A DNA stretch of 64,000 nucleotides from Anaerofustis stercorihominis DSM 17244 (GCF_000154825.1 NZ_DS560015.1:25052-89051); one strand, 5' to 3'; positions 11,472-21,520 are shown, counted from the stretch's first letter. Program-made: numbers and translations. Notes: generated by a model not told the origin, from the sequence alone.

Positions 11472-12104
11472 ATGAATTATATCACAATAAATGATAATTT
11501 TGAAAATAGTATAGAGATAAAGAAATCTAATTTTATTACGCATTTATTTTCTGTAACTTCTGTAGATGAAGTTAACGTTTATTTAGAGGAAATCAGAAAA
11601 GAGCATTATAAAGCAAATCATAATTGCTATGCTTATATCATTGGGACAAACATGGAAATCAAAAAATCAAGTGATGACGGTGAACCTTCCATGACTGCGG
11701 GTAGACCTATACTAAATGCTATGGAAAAGAATGATCTTACAAATGCATTGATAGTCGTTACCAGATATTTCGGAGGGATAAAATTAGGTGCCAGTGGACT
11801 TATTAGAGCTTATTCTTCCTCAGCCGGCGAAGTGATTAAGTGTGCTGAGCTGGTTAAGAAAGTTTATACCACAAAAATTAAAATATCTTATGATTATTCT
11901 CTTCACGGTAAGATAGAAACTTTTCTAAGAAGTTTGGGATATAAATTGGATAACGCGGAATTTACGGACAAGGTCGAATATAAGGTATATGTACCTATTG
12001 AAGATAAAGAAAAATTTAAAGAAGATTTGATAGCTTTAACAAATGCGAAGATAAATATTAATGAAGAAGATAATATTTATATAGATGAATATTTAGATAA
12101 ATGA
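11472..12104 (+). CDS. yigZ: YigZ/IMPACT (UPF0029) family protein
   Basis: 210 residues. The IMPACT N-terminal signature is clear: KSNFITHLFSV, then KANHNCYAYIIG, SDDGEPSMTAGRPIL and VVTRYFGGIKLGASGLIRAYS. A C-terminal ferredoxin-like DUF1949 domain fills residues from about 130. Bacterial members bind nucleic acids or proteins in the cytosol and their job is not settled. The family length is normal. It heads the operon and is 10 nt ahead of the PAS protein. Confidence 0.9.
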   Translation: MNYITINDNFENSIEIKKSNFITHLFSVTSVDEVNVYLEEIRKEHYKANHNCYAYIIGTNMEIKKSSDDGEPSMTAGRPILNAMEKNDLTNALIVVTRYFGGIKLGASGLIRAYSSSAGEVIKCAELVKKVYTTKIKISYDYSLHGKIETFLRSLGYKLDNAEFTDKVEYKVYVPIEDKEKFKEDLIALTNAKININEEDNIYIDEYLDK

Positions 12105-12114
12105 GGTATAGAAA

Positions 12115-12459
12115 ATGGATTTAAATGTAGTTTTTAAAGGAATAGTAGAAGACTTGGACAATCCTGTATGTTTTGTCAACATGGAGCATATTATTACATA
12201 TTTGAATAAAAGTGCAATGAAACGTTATGCTCACAGAGGTGGGGAAAAGCTTATAGGACAGTCTTTATTTAATTGTCACAATGAGAATTCCAAGAAACTT
12301 ACTCTTGAATATATTGATAAACTTATAAATAATGATGATTTGAATGAAATTTGCATAGGTCATAATGATAAACATAAGGAAACAAATTATATAGTGGCAG
12401 TACGAGATGATAATAAAAAGATGATCGGCTACTATGAGAGACATGAAGCGGATAAGTAG
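12115..12459 (+). CDS. Small stand-alone PAS-domain protein
   Basis: 114 residues, almost entirely one PAS fold: an N-terminal FKGIVEDLDNPVCFVNMEHIITYLNKSA segment (read as a helix plus two strands), a GGEKLIGQSLFNCHN turn and a closing strand KKMIGYYERHE. No output domain is attached, so it probably senses a ligand or contacts another protein. It sits between yigZ and ruvA with 8-10 nt gaps. The HNENS and HNDK stretches resemble PAS proteins that bind haem or small molecules, but no ligand is evident. Confidence 0.75.
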   Translation: MDLNVVFKGIVEDLDNPVCFVNMEHIITYLNKSAMKRYAHRGGEKLIGQSLFNCHNENSKKLTLEYIDKLINNDDLNEICIGHNDKHKETNYIVAVRDDNKKMIGYYERHEADK

Positions 12460-12467
12460 AGGAAATA

Positions 12468-13067
12468 ATGTTTGATTATATAAAAGGTGATGTGACTGAT
12501 ATCAGAGAAGGATATCTTACAATAGAAAACAAAAGCGGCGTTGGGTTTCTTCTTAATGTATCTGAAAATACCGCTACTGATTTAATAAATGACAGAGAAG
12601 ATGTTAAAGTATATACTTATATGGCAGTTAGAGAGAATGATGTTAGCCTATTTGGATTTTCTACTTTATTTGAAAGAGAAATATTTTTTAAACTTTTAAC
12701 TGTTCCCAAAATAGGACCAAAGATTGCTCTTAGCATACTCAGTGCACTTTCTCCGAATATGATAGTTGCGGCAATCATGAATAAGGATTATAAATCTTTA
12801 TGTACCGCGAACGGAGTAGGAAAGAAGGCTGCGGAACAAATCGTTGTTACCTTACAGGATAAGTTCGGAGATTTACCTGAGATAGAAGAAATTACTGTAA
12901 ATGATATGAATATAAATAATGATTTAAAAGATGAAGCTATTTTAGGACTTACTTCTCTGGGGTTTGACAGAGCTTATGCCGCAAAGATAGTAAGAGAAAT
13001 TTCAGTAGACGATGATTTGACTATAGAAGATATTTTAAGCCTTGCCCTTCAAAAGGTAAATGAATAA
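12468..13067 (+). CDS. ruvA: Holliday junction DNA helicase subunit RuvA
   Basis: 199 residues, the usual RuvA length. [12 protein letters not shown] opens the N-terminal OB-fold; the central helix-hairpin-helix pair shows as [14 protein letters not shown] and [14 protein letters not shown]; a short C-terminal UBA-like domain ([17 protein letters not shown]) binds RuvB. RuvA tetramers hold the four-way junction during recombination repair. A GAGGAAATA site precedes ATG, and ruvB begins 8 nt after its stop. Confidence 0.97.
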   Translation: MFDYIKGDVTDIREGYLTIENKSGVGFLLNVSENTATDLINDREDVKVYTYMAVRENDVSLFGFSTLFEREIFFKLLTVPKIGPKIALSILSALSPNMIVAAIMNKDYKSLCTANGVGKKAAEQIVVTLQDKFGDLPEIEEITVNDMNINNDLKDEAILGLTSLGFDRAYAAKIVREISVDDDLTIEDILSLALQKVNE

Positions 13068-13075
13068 GGAGATAT

Positions 13076-14119
13076 ATGGCTACAAGAATTGTTACAAGCA
13101 AAAAAACTGAATTGGATATTGAAAAGGATAAGTCTCTTCGTCCTTCTACTCTTGGAGAGTATATAGGTCAGGAAACCGTTAAAGAGAGGATGAGGGTCTT
13201 TATTTCTGCGGCAAAACAAAGAGGTGAAGCTCTTGATCATGTTTTGTTGTACGGACCTCCCGGGCTTGGTAAGACCACCTTATCGAATATAATAGCAAAC
13301 GAACTCGGAGTATCCATTAAAGTAACTTCCGGACCTGCAATAGAAAAGCCGGGAGATTTAGCGGCTATATTGTCTGGGCTTAAAAAGAATGATGTGCTTT
13401 TCATAGACGAGATACATAGACTCAACAGGACTATAGAAGAAGTTTTATATCCCGCAATGGAAGATTATGCTTTCGATATAGTTATGGGTAAAGGACCTAA
13501 TGCTAAATCCGTAAGGATACCGATAGCACCTTTTACATTGATCGGTGCAACAACAAGGACAGGACTTCTTTCATCTCCTTTAAGAGATAGGTTTGGTGTC
13601 TTGAATAAGCTTGAGATGTATAAAATAGAAGAGCTTATGGAAATCATAAAAAGAAGTTCGGGGATACTCGATATAGATATAGATGATGAGGGGGCAAAGG
13701 AAATTGCTATTCGTTCAAGACAAACTCCAAGAATTGCAAACAGATTTTTAAAGAGGGTAAGAGACTATGCTCAGGTAAAAAACTCCGATATGATAAACGG
13801 TAAGATTGCCGTAGAGGCTCTTAAATTACTGGATGTTGATGAGAATGGTCTTGACAGTAGTGATATCGGTATATTGGATGCCATTATAAATAAGTTTGAC
13901 GGAGGACCTGTCGGGCTTAATACTCTTTCTGCAATAATAGGAGAGGAAGAAGATACTATACTTGATGTGTACGAGCCATATCTTCTTCAGCTTGGTTTTA
14001 TAAACAGAACTCCGAGGGGAAGAGTAGCAACCAAACTTGCATATGATTATTTGGGTGTTCCTTTTACAAACGAAGAAATGCTGACAAAATCTATATTTGA
14101 AATGGAAGAAGAAAATTAA
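13076..14119 (+). CDS. ruvB: Holliday junction branch migration ATPase RuvB
   Basis: 347 residues. Walker [10 protein letters not shown], Walker B DEIHRL, sensor 1 GATTRTG and the arginine-finger region LRDRFG are all present, followed by the C-terminal winged-helix domain ending [12 protein letters not shown]. It is the motor that drives branch migration with RuvA. It overlaps queA by one base (the TAATG stop-start), so translation is coupled. Confidence 0.98.
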   Translation: MATRIVTSKKTELDIEKDKSLRPSTLGEYIGQETVKERMRVFISAAKQRGEALDHVLLYGPPGLGKTTLSNIIANELGVSIKVTSGPAIEKPGDLAAILSGLKKNDVLFIDEIHRLNRTIEEVLYPAMEDYAFDIVMGKGPNAKSVRIPIAPFTLIGATTRTGLLSSPLRDRFGVLNKLEMYKIEELMEIIKRSSGILDIDIDDEGAKEIAIRSRQTPRIANRFLKRVRDYAQVKNSDMINGKIAVEALKLLDVDENGLDSSDIGILDAIINKFDGGPVGLNTLSAIIGEEEDTILDVYEPYLLQLGFINRTPRGRVATKLAYDYLGVPFTNEEMLTKSIFEMEEEN

Positions 14120-15141
14120 TGAAGACTAGTGATTTTGATTATAATCTGCCGGAAGAACTTATAGCACAGACTCCCATAGAAAAGAGAGATACTTCAAGGC
14201 TTATGGTGGTTGACAGGGATACAAAAAAAATCAAACATAAACATTTTTATGATTTGATTGAATACTTAAATGAAGGTGATACCTTGGTTTTAAATGATTC
14301 AAAGGTATTTCATGCAAGGCTTTATGGTGTTAAGGAAGAAACCGGAGCAAAGATAGAAACTTTTGTTTTGAAGCCTTTAGCGGATAATATGTTTGAAGTA
14401 ATGATAAAACCCGCAAAGAGACTTAAGGTAGGCTCTGTTGTTAAGTTTGATGAAAATTTATCCATGGAAGTTTTGGAAAAGTATGAAGAAGGTTTGGCTA
14501 AAGTCAGATTTTTTGGATGCAGCGACGTATTTTCTTATATAGATAAAATAGGAACCGTACCTCTTCCTCCTTATATCAAGGAAAAACTTGATGACGATGA
14601 GAGATATCAGACTGTCTATTCAAAAGACAAAGGCTCTGCCGCGGCGCCAACCGCAGGACTTCATTTTACAAATGAGCTTCTCGAAAAGATAAAACAAAAA
14701 GGTATAAATATTTGCTATGTCACTCTTCATGTGGGGCTAGGTACTTTCAGACCCGTTAAAGAAGATGAAATAACTAATCATAAAATGCATAGTGAATTTT
14801 TTATAATAAGTAATGATACCGCTAAAATGATAAATGAGACTAAGAAAAACGGCAAAGACATATATGCGGTGGGAACTACCACGGTAAGGACACTGGAAAG
14901 CTGTTATCAGAAATACGGAGATATAAGAGCCACTAATATGGATACTAATATATTCATATATCCTGGTTTTGAATTCAAAGCCATTGATCATCTTATAACA
15001 AATTTTCATCTGCCTAAATCTACATTACTCATGTTAATAAGTGCTTTTTACAATAAAGATGATATACTTAAAGCATACAAGGAAGCAATAAAAGAAAGAT
15101 ATAGATTTTTCAGTTTCGGCGATGCAATGCTAATACTATAG
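14119..15141 (+). CDS. queA: S-adenosylmethionine:tRNA ribosyltransferase-isomerase QueA
   Basis: 340 residues, full length. The opening DFDYNLPEELIAQTP, the DTLVLNDSKVFHARL segment and the GSAAAPTAGLHFT and THVGLGTFRPV-type motif (here TLHVGLGTFRPV) mark QueA, which makes epoxyqueuosine in tRNA from preQ1-modified tRNA. No tgt or queG follows, so the rest of the queuosine pathway lies elsewhere. Its ATG shares the last base of the ruvB stop codon, a common ruvB-queA arrangement. Confidence 0.97.
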   Translation: MKTSDFDYNLPEELIAQTPIEKRDTSRLMVVDRDTKKIKHKHFYDLIEYLNEGDTLVLNDSKVFHARLYGVKEETGAKIETFVLKPLADNMFEVMIKPAKRLKVGSVVKFDENLSMEVLEKYEEGLAKVRFFGCSDVFSYIDKIGTVPLPPYIKEKLDDDERYQTVYSKDKGSAAAPTAGLHFTNELLEKIKQKGINICYVTLHVGLGTFRPVKEDEITNHKMHSEFFIISNDTAKMINETKKNGKDIYAVGTTTVRTLESCYQKYGDIRATNMDTNIFIYPGFEFKAIDHLITNFHLPKSTLLMLISAFYNKDDILKAYKEAIKERYRFFSFGDAMLIL

Positions 15142-15150
15142 GAGGAATTT

Positions 15151-16353
15151 ATGAAAAAGCCATTATCAAACAAACTAGATAAAATATCACCGTCAATGAC
15201 ACTTGCAATAACTTCAAAAGCAAACAAAATAAAAAGAGAGGGTACAAAAGTTTATTCTTTCGGTACAGGAGAGCCTGATTTCGATACGCCGAGCCTGATA
15301 ATCGAGGCTGCAAATGAAGCAATGAAAAAAGGCATTACAAGATATACCGATGTAAAAGGTCTTATTGATTTAAGACAGGCTATAAGTGATAAATATAAAA
15401 AGGAATTTGATTTAAGTTATGACCCTGAAACGGAAATCATAGTATCTTCCGGAGCAAAACATTCTTTATTCACCACTCTGCAGGCTTTGATAAGCGACGG
15501 AGATGAAGTCATAATCCCGGTACCTTACTGGGTAAGCTATTCCGAAATGGTAAAGGTCGCTGGGGGAGAGCCGATATTCGTATATCCCAAAAAAGAAAAT
15601 AACTTTATACTTACAAAAGAAGAATTAAAGTCTGTTATAACTCCAAAATCAAAAGTAATAATGCTTAATAATCCTTCAAATCCGACAGGAGTAGTTTATA
15701 CAAAGGAACAGCTTAAAGAAATCGCTGAAGTTTGTTTAGAAGAAGGAATTTATATTTTAAGTGATGAAATATATGAAATGCTTCTTTATAATAATAGAGA
15801 ATTTACTCCCGTTGCTTCTTTATCGGAGGAAATAAAAGATATTACAATTACCATAAACGGAGCAAGTAAATCTTATGCAATGACTGGATGGAGAGTCGGT
15901 TATGCCCTTGCAAACAAGGATATAATAAAAGCCATGAATACAATTCAGGGACAGTGTGTATCTCATCCGAGCAGTATTTCTCAGTATGCCACTGTAGCGG
16001 CTTTAAAAGCCGATCAAAGTATTGTAAGCGATATGGTAAAAGAGTACGACAAAAGAAGAAAATATATGCTTGAGGAGCTAAAGGGAATAGAGGGAGTAAA
16101 CCCTATAGAGCCGGACGGTGCATTCTATGTGTTTGCTGATGTTTCCGCTTTTTATGGAAAAGAATATAACGGTAAAACAATCAACGGTTCAATAGAATTT
16201 GCCGATGCGCTTTTAAGCAGTAAATACGTTGCAGTCATTCCGGGTATAGGCTTTGGAGCAGATGACTTCATAAGATTTTCATATGCGACCGGTATGGATG
16301 ATATAAAAAAAGGTTTAAAATTATTTAAAGAATTTATAAATGAAATAAAATAG
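15151..16353 (+). CDS. Class I/II pyridoxal-phosphate aminotransferase (aspartate aminotransferase-like)
   Basis: 400 residues. Fold-type I motifs: GTGEPDFDTP near 33, SSGAKHSL (phosphate cradle), NNPSNPTGVVY, the SDEIYEMLLY Asp, and the Schiff-base lysine in NGASKSYAMTGWRVGYA. Ends with the FIRFSYA arginine that binds the substrate carboxylate. This pattern fits the Ib aspartate aminotransferase subgroup, so aspartate/oxaloacetate exchange is likely, but prephenate or other substrates are possible. AGGAGG precedes the start; 10 nt gaps on both sides place it in the queA-purB operon. Confidence 0.9.
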   Translation: MKKPLSNKLDKISPSMTLAITSKANKIKREGTKVYSFGTGEPDFDTPSLIIEAANEAMKKGITRYTDVKGLIDLRQAISDKYKKEFDLSYDPETEIIVSSGAKHSLFTTLQALISDGDEVIIPVPYWVSYSEMVKVAGGEPIFVYPKKENNFILTKEELKSVITPKSKVIMLNNPSNPTGVVYTKEQLKEIAEVCLEEGIYILSDEIYEMLLYNNREFTPVASLSEEIKDITITINGASKSYAMTGWRVGYALANKDIIKAMNTIQGQCVSHPSSISQYATVAALKADQSIVSDMVKEYDKRRKYMLEELKGIEGVNPIEPDGAFYVFADVSAFYGKEYNGKTINGSIEFADALLSSKYVAVIPGIGFGADDFIRFSYATGMDDIKKGLKLFKEFINEIK

Positions 16354-16363
16354 GAGAAAAGAA

Positions 16364-17797
16364 ATGAGTAAAGATATTTATACCAATCCGTTAATAGAAA
16401 GATATTCGAGTAAGGAAATGCTTCATATTTTTTCATCCGATAAGAAATTTTCTACATGGAGAAAACTTTGGGTGGCTTTGGCAAAAGGTGAAAAAGAATT
16501 AGGTATTGAAATCACCGATGAACAAATAAAAGCTTTGGAAGAAAATATTTTTGATATCGACTATGATAAAGCAAGAGAGTACGAAAACAAATTCAGACAT
16601 GATGTAATGGCTCATGTTCATACTTACGGGGATAAAGTTCCCGAAGCCAAAGGTATCATTCACTTGGGAGCAACCAGTGCTTACGTAGGTGATAATACCG
16701 ATTTGATAGTGTTTAAAGAAGCATTGGAGCTTATCAAAAAACAGCTTGTAAACCTAATCAAGGTAATGAGTGATTTTGCACTTAAATATAAAGATATGCC
16801 TACTTTAGGATTTACTCATTTTCAGCCTGCACAGCTTACCACTGTAGGCAAAAGAGCTACTCTTTGGATACAGGATTTGATCCTTGATTACGAAGAAGTG
16901 GATTTTGTTCTTTCCACTTTCAGAATGAGAGGAGTAAAAGGAACGACAGGTACTCAGGCAAGCTTTATGAGTTTGTTCAATAATGATGAAGAAAAAATCA
17001 AGAAATTAAATCAATTTGTTTGTAAAGAAATGGGTTTTGATACCGACTTTACCGTAACAGGTCAGACTTATCCAAGAAAATTCGACAGCAGAGTAGTAAA
17101 TTCTCTTGCGGGTATCGCACAAAGTCTTCATAAATTTGCTACTGATGTAAGACTTCTTCAGAACTTAAAAGAAATCGAAGAGCCTTTTGAAAAGAACCAA
17201 ATCGGTTCGTCTGCAATGGCTTATAAACGTAATCCTATGAGAAGTGAAAGGATTTGTTCTCTAGCCAGACACATAATCGCAAATCAAGTAAATCCTGCGA
17301 TGACGGCAAGTGTTCAGTGGTTTGAAAGAACTCTCGATGACTCTGCAAACAGAAGGATCTCCATACCTGAAAGCTTTATGTGCTGTGATGCGATTTTACA
17401 AATAGCAATTAACATTGCAAGCGGATTTGTCGTTAACGATAAAGTTATCCATAAGGATATCATGGCTGAACTTCCTTTCATGACAACGGAAAATATTTTG
17501 ATGGAAGCTGTTAAGAGAGGCGGAGACAGACAGGAACTTCACGAAAAAATCAGAGTATATTCTATGGAAGCAAGCAAGAGAGTTAAACAGGAAGGTAAAT
17601 CAAATGATTTACTAGAAAGGATTGCCGCTGACCCTGCATTCAACTTGGAATTAAGTGAAATCCATGATATCTTAAAACCGGAAAAATATGTAGGAAGGGC
17701 AATAAACCAAGTAACGGAATTCATTGAAGAAGATGTAAAACCTATTTTAGAAAAAAATAAAGATTTGATCGGATATGATGTTACATTAAAGGTATAA
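16364..17797 (+). CDS. purB: Adenylosuccinate lyase
   Basis: 477 residues. It carries the fumarase/aspartase superfamily signature GSSAMAYKRNPMRSER, the catalytic THFQPAQLTTVGKR histidine region and the HLGATSAYVGDNTD segment. The enzyme acts twice in purine synthesis, cleaving SAICAR and adenylosuccinate with fumarate release. The length fits the PurB subgroup of about 475 residues common in Clostridia. It follows the aminotransferase by 10 nt; aspartate made there is a substrate for the steps just before both PurB reactions. Confidence 0.96.
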   Translation: MSKDIYTNPLIERYSSKEMLHIFSSDKKFSTWRKLWVALAKGEKELGIEITDEQIKALEENIFDIDYDKAREYENKFRHDVMAHVHTYGDKVPEAKGIIHLGATSAYVGDNTDLIVFKEALELIKKQLVNLIKVMSDFALKYKDMPTLGFTHFQPAQLTTVGKRATLWIQDLILDYEEVDFVLSTFRMRGVKGTTGTQASFMSLFNNDEEKIKKLNQFVCKEMGFDTDFTVTGQTYPRKFDSRVVNSLAGIAQSLHKFATDVRLLQNLKEIEEPFEKNQIGSSAMAYKRNPMRSERICSLARHIIANQVNPAMTASVQWFERTLDDSANRRISIPESFMCCDAILQIAINIASGFVVNDKVIHKDIMAELPFMTTENILMEAVKRGGDRQELHEKIRVYSMEASKRVKQEGKSNDLLERIAADPAFNLELSEIHDILKPEKYVGRAINQVTEFIEEDVKPILEKNKDLIGYDVTLKV

Positions 17798-17822
17798 TAA
17801 AAATAAAAAGTTAGGTGAAATA

Positions 17823-18161
17823 ATGAATTATAAAGAAAAAACACAATTTTTTATAGACTTGCTTGAAGAAAAAAAATTAACAAATATATATGCAGTAGAC
17901 GTTACTGATTTAACGGCAGAAGCAAATACTTTTATCATAGCGACTGCGGGTAGTGACAGACAGGCAAAGTCAGTTTGTGAATTTATAGAAGAAAAAGCCG
18001 AAGAAGAAGGTTTATATACATCGGGAAAAGAAGGTGTCGAGCTTTCCAAATGGATACTTTTGGACTATGGTGATATCGTGATCCATATATTCTTAAAAGA
18101 TGAGAGAGATTTTTATAATCTTGAAAGACTTTGGCAAGACGGAAAAATTATTAAGGAGTAA
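17823..18161 (+). CDS. rsfS: Ribosomal silencing factor RsfS
   Basis: 112 residues, a complete RsfS/Iojap protein: ITDL-type segment VTDLTAEANTFIIATAGSDRQAKSV, then EGVELSKWILLDYGDIVIHIFLKDERDFYNLERLW. It binds ribosomal protein uL14 and blocks subunit joining under starvation. The gene starts 25 nt after purB and ends 5 nt before gltX. It is normally beside nadD, so this setting is unusual but the protein is clear. Confidence 0.95.
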   Translation: MNYKEKTQFFIDLLEEKKLTNIYAVDVTDLTAEANTFIIATAGSDRQAKSVCEFIEEKAEEEGLYTSGKEGVELSKWILLDYGDIVIHIFLKDERDFYNLERLWQDGKIIKE

Positions 18162-18166
18162 TTTGA

Positions 18167-19639
18167 ATGAATATAAGAACCAGATTTGCACCGAGCCCAA
18201 CGGGATTTTTGCATATAGGAGGGCTTAGGACAGCATTATACTGTTATTTATGGGCAAAACATAATGACGGAGATTATCTACTTAGGATAGAAGATACAGA
18301 TAGAACGAGGTATGTAGAGGGTTCTGTCGAAAATCTTATAAATGCACTTAATTTCTGCGGAGTAAAGCACGATGAAGGCCCCATGCTTAAAGATGGTAAA
18401 GTAGTGGAAGTCGGAGAAAAAGGACCATATTTCCAGTCGGACAGACTTGATATTTATAAAAAGTATATCAACAAGCTGCTTGATGAGGGAAAAGCTTATT
18501 ATTGTTTCTGCGATAAAGACAGACTCGAAACATTAAGAGAAGAACAGATAAAAAATAAACAGACTCCGAAGTATGACGGTAAATGTAAAAATCTATCCAG
18601 AGAAGAAGCGGAAGAAAAAATCAAGAACGGTGAGAGTTACGTAATAAGAATGGCTCTTCCCGAAGATGAGGATATCACTTTTGAAGATGAAGTAAGAGGA
18701 AAAGTTACCATCAATACAAAAGATGTCGATGAACAAGTCCTTATAAAAACAGACGGTTTCCCTACTTATCATTTTGCGGTAGTTGTAGATGATCATTTAA
18801 TGGATGTCAATTATGTGATAAGAGGGGAAGAATGGCTTGTCTCAACTCCAAAACATATTATTTTATATAATTACCTTGGCTGGGAACCTCCTAAATTTGC
18901 TCATCTTCCAACGGTTTTAAACAAAAACAAGAAAAAACTGAGTAAGAGACACGATTCAGTTGCAGTGGAAGATTTTATACAAAAGGGATATTTACCTGAA
19001 GCTTTAATAAATTATATAGCTTTGCTTGGATGGTCGGATCCTAACGACAGAGAAATATTATCTATGGAAGAACTTATTAAGGACTTCGATATTTCAAGAG
19101 TAACAAAAGCCGGTGCAGTATTCGATACGGAAAAGCTAAACTGGGTAAATGCACATTATATAAAAGAAAAATCCAATGAAGAATTGATTGCCTTAATCAA
19201 GCCTTATCTGTTAAATGAAAAGCTTATAGATGACAGTACTTCCGAAGAAATACTTATATATATTGTTGAAGCTATAAAAGATAAATTGAATTACTTTGAA
19301 GAAAGTATAGAACTTACAAAAGAACTATTTTTAAAAGCGGATTTGAATGCTCTTGATGATAATGCAAAAGAAATTATGGATATGGAAACGAATGAAACGT
19401 TGTTTTCAAACCTTGTATCTTTGTTTGAAAAGGAAGATAGTTTGACGCCTGAAATAGTGGGAAAGAGTTTAAAATCCATTCAAAAAGAATTTAAGATAAA
19501 GGGAAAGGCTTTGTATATGCCTACAAGGATCGCAATCAGCGGTATTATGCACGGTGCTGATTTAACTTATATATTGAGCATACTTGGCAAAGATGAAGTA
19601 ATTTCAAGACTTAAAACAGCAATTGAATTTATTAAATAG
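18167..19639 (+). CDS. gltX: Glutamate--tRNA ligase
   Basis: 490 residues, full length for a class I GluRS. RFAPSPTGFLHIGGLRTAL holds the HIGH motif, IEDTDRTR the amino-acid pocket, and KKLSKRHDSVA the KMSKS-equivalent. The C-terminal anticodon-binding domain is intact. In most Clostridia lacking glutaminyl-tRNA synthetase the enzyme also charges tRNA-Gln for GatCAB; whether this is so here is unknown. It is the last gene of the operon and is followed by a terminator. Confidence 0.96.
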   Translation: MNIRTRFAPSPTGFLHIGGLRTALYCYLWAKHNDGDYLLRIEDTDRTRYVEGSVENLINALNFCGVKHDEGPMLKDGKVVEVGEKGPYFQSDRLDIYKKYINKLLDEGKAYYCFCDKDRLETLREEQIKNKQTPKYDGKCKNLSREEAEEKIKNGESYVIRMALPEDEDITFEDEVRGKVTINTKDVDEQVLIKTDGFPTYHFAVVVDDHLMDVNYVIRGEEWLVSTPKHIILYNYLGWEPPKFAHLPTVLNKNKKKLSKRHDSVAVEDFIQKGYLPEALINYIALLGWSDPNDREILSMEELIKDFDISRVTKAGAVFDTEKLNWVNAHYIKEKSNEELIALIKPYLLNEKLIDDSTSEEILIYIVEAIKDKLNYFEESIELTKELFLKADLNALDDNAKEIMDMETNETLFSNLVSLFEKEDSLTPEIVGKSLKSIQKEFKIKGKALYMPTRIAISGIMHGADLTYILSILGKDEVISRLKTAIEFIK

Positions 19640-19646
19640 ATTATTT

Positions 19647-19679
19647 AAAATATGCTCATTTGGGTGGGCATATTTTTTC
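19647..19679 (+). terminator. Terminator after gltX
   Basis: Hairpin AAAATATGCTCA / TGGGCATATTTT (two wobble pairs) followed by T residues, 7 nt after the gltX stop codon. Confidence 0.75.
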
Positions 19680-19808
19680 TTTAAATAATACTTAATATTT
19701 ATGAGTAATTGGTTTTATTTTGCCTTTTTTCACTATTTTACTTGTAAAAATGTTACTTTTTTTATATGATATAAAGAGTGTAAAATGACGAAAGATTGAG
19801 GGTTAGAT

Positions 19809-21422
19809 ATGTATAGTTTTACAAATGATTATAGCGAAGGTGCTCACAAAAATATTTTAGCGGCACTTATAAAAACAAATTTTGAACAAGCAAGCGGATA
19901 CGGTACAGATCATTTCTGTGAAGAAGCAGCAAATATGATAAAAGGACTTGTTGGTAATGAAGACAGCAGTGTACATTTTTTAGCCGGAGGTACAGGTACT
20001 AATACTGCCGCTATCTCAGCTTTTTTAAGAGCTCATGAGGGGATTATCGCTCCAAAGAGCGGTCATATAAATGTGCATGAAAGCGGAGCTATCGAAGCAG
20101 TCGGACATAAAATAATCCAAGTGGAAGAGACTAATGGGAAATTAACCGCTGGGCAGGTTGAAGAAATCGCAAAGGCTCACTATGAAGATGAGGAAAAAGA
20201 ACATACGGTAAAGCCTAAGATGGTATATATTTCAAATCCTACCGAAGAAGGTACGATTTATTATAAAGATGAACTTATTAAATTAAGAGAAGTATGTGAT
20301 AAGTATGATATGTTCTTATATGTTGACGGTGCAAGATTAGGTTCTGCACTTACGAGTGTGGATAATGATTTAACTTTAAAAGACTTGGGAAGTTTGACCG
20401 ATGCATTTTACATAGGCGGAACAAAAATGGGCGCGCTGTTCGGTGAAGCTCTTGTTATCAATAATAAAGATTTAAATGTGGATTTCAGATATCATATCAA
20501 ACAAAATGGGGGCATGCTTGCAAAAGGCAGATTGATAGGTGTTCAGTTTGTTGAACTTTTTAAAGATAATTTGTATTTTGAAATCGGAAAACATGAGAAT
20601 AAACTTGCAAACAGGCTTGCTTTAGGTGTAGGTAATTTGGGATATGGATTTAATTCCTTGTCTTCAACAAATCAAATTTTCCCTATACTTCCAAACGATA
20701 TATTAAAAGTATTATCAAAAAAATATTCATTTGCCCTTTGGGAAAAGTTGAATGAGGAACAAAGCGTGATACGACTTTGTACTTCTTTTGCAACGAGTGA
20801 AAAAATGGTTGATGAGTTTATAAAGGATTTAGCTAAACTTACTTTTGCGAAAGAAAAATTATTAAAAGAACTGGAAGCTCAAAAAGCCGACGAGCAAATA
20901 GTATCTGAACCTGAGGAATTAGAAGTTAAAGAAAATGAAAGCATACAAGAAGTTCCTGAGGAATTAAAAGAAACTTTGGATGAAAAAAATATTGAAGTAG
21001 CAGACGAGTCTGAGCATAAAACAGAAATTCAAGATGAAACAGAAGTATTTCCTCAAGAAGAAAAGGAAAATAATTTAGATATAGCATATGAAGATGAAGA
21101 AGTTATCCCAATTCAGACTCAAGTTATAGAAGAAACACAAAGTGTCATTCCTGATGAAGGAATTACAGAACCTGTTAATAAAAATATATCTGAAGTCGTG
21201 CAGCCTAAAAAAGCTGTAGTTGAAGAATTTATTCCTATGGAAGAAGAAAATCCTAAAGATGCTGAAAAGTTTGAAAGAGTAGCAGATAATGAAGGCGACA
21301 TTTTTGCTGATGTCTTTAAGGAAGAAAAAAACAGTGAAGTTTTTGAGTCGGTTAAAAATGATGTCACATTTAAAAAAGATGATGATTTAGATATTTTCAG
21401 CGAATTTGAATTTGAAGACTAA
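19809..21422 (+). CDS. Threonine-aldolase-like PLP enzyme with a long acidic tail
   Basis: 537 residues. The first 340 or so form a complete beta-eliminating lyase/low-specificity threonine aldolase fold: SFTNDYSEGAH at the start, GYGTD, GGTGTNTAAI (phosphate-binding), HESGAIE, the VDGARLGSAL Asp-Gly-Ala-Arg motif and the PLP lysine in YIGGTKMGAL. The usual family length is about 340, so roughly 190 residues are extra. That tail is very rich in Glu and Asp with few aromatics, probably disordered, and ends IFSEFEFED. It is free of predicted membrane segments. The enzyme would cleave threonine or related beta-hydroxy amino acids to glycine and an aldehyde; the tail's role is unknown. The gene stands alone between terminators. 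Confidence 0.85.
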   Translation: MYSFTNDYSEGAHKNILAALIKTNFEQASGYGTDHFCEEAANMIKGLVGNEDSSVHFLAGGTGTNTAAISAFLRAHEGIIAPKSGHINVHESGAIEAVGHKIIQVEETNGKLTAGQVEEIAKAHYEDEEKEHTVKPKMVYISNPTEEGTIYYKDELIKLREVCDKYDMFLYVDGARLGSALTSVDNDLTLKDLGSLTDAFYIGGTKMGALFGEALVINNKDLNVDFRYHIKQNGGMLAKGRLIGVQFVELFKDNLYFEIGKHENKLANRLALGVGNLGYGFNSLSSTNQIFPILPNDILKVLSKKYSFALWEKLNEEQSVIRLCTSFATSEKMVDEFIKDLAKLTFAKEKLLKELEAQKADEQIVSEPEELEVKENESIQEVPEELKETLDEKNIEVADESEHKTEIQDETEVFPQEEKENNLDIAYEDEEVIPIQTQVIEETQSVIPDEGITEPVNKNISEVVQPKKAVVEEFIPMEEENPKDAEKFERVADNEGDIFADVFKEEKNSEVFESVKNDVTFKKDDDLDIFSEFEFED

Positions 21423-21438
21423 AAATTAAATAATAAAT

Positions 21439-21470
21439 AAAAAAGGACAAATATTTATTGTCCTTTTTTT
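21439..21470 (+). terminator. Terminator after the threonine-aldolase-like gene
   Basis: AAAAAAGGACAA / TTGTCCTTTTTT with a 7-nt loop and a run of T residues, 17 nt after the stop codon. Confidence 0.85.
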
Positions 21471-21492
21471 GTTTAATAATTAAGACAGCAAT

Positions 21493-21520
21493 AAAAAAGA
21501 AAGCATTTAGCTTTCTTTTG
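21493..21520 (-). terminator. Terminator overlapping the end of the DUF1836 gene
   Basis: On the minus strand CAAAAGAAAGC / GCTTTCTTTT with a 5-nt loop and a T-run. It overlaps the last codons of the DUF1836 gene and faces the terminator of the convergent gene. Confidence 0.7.
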
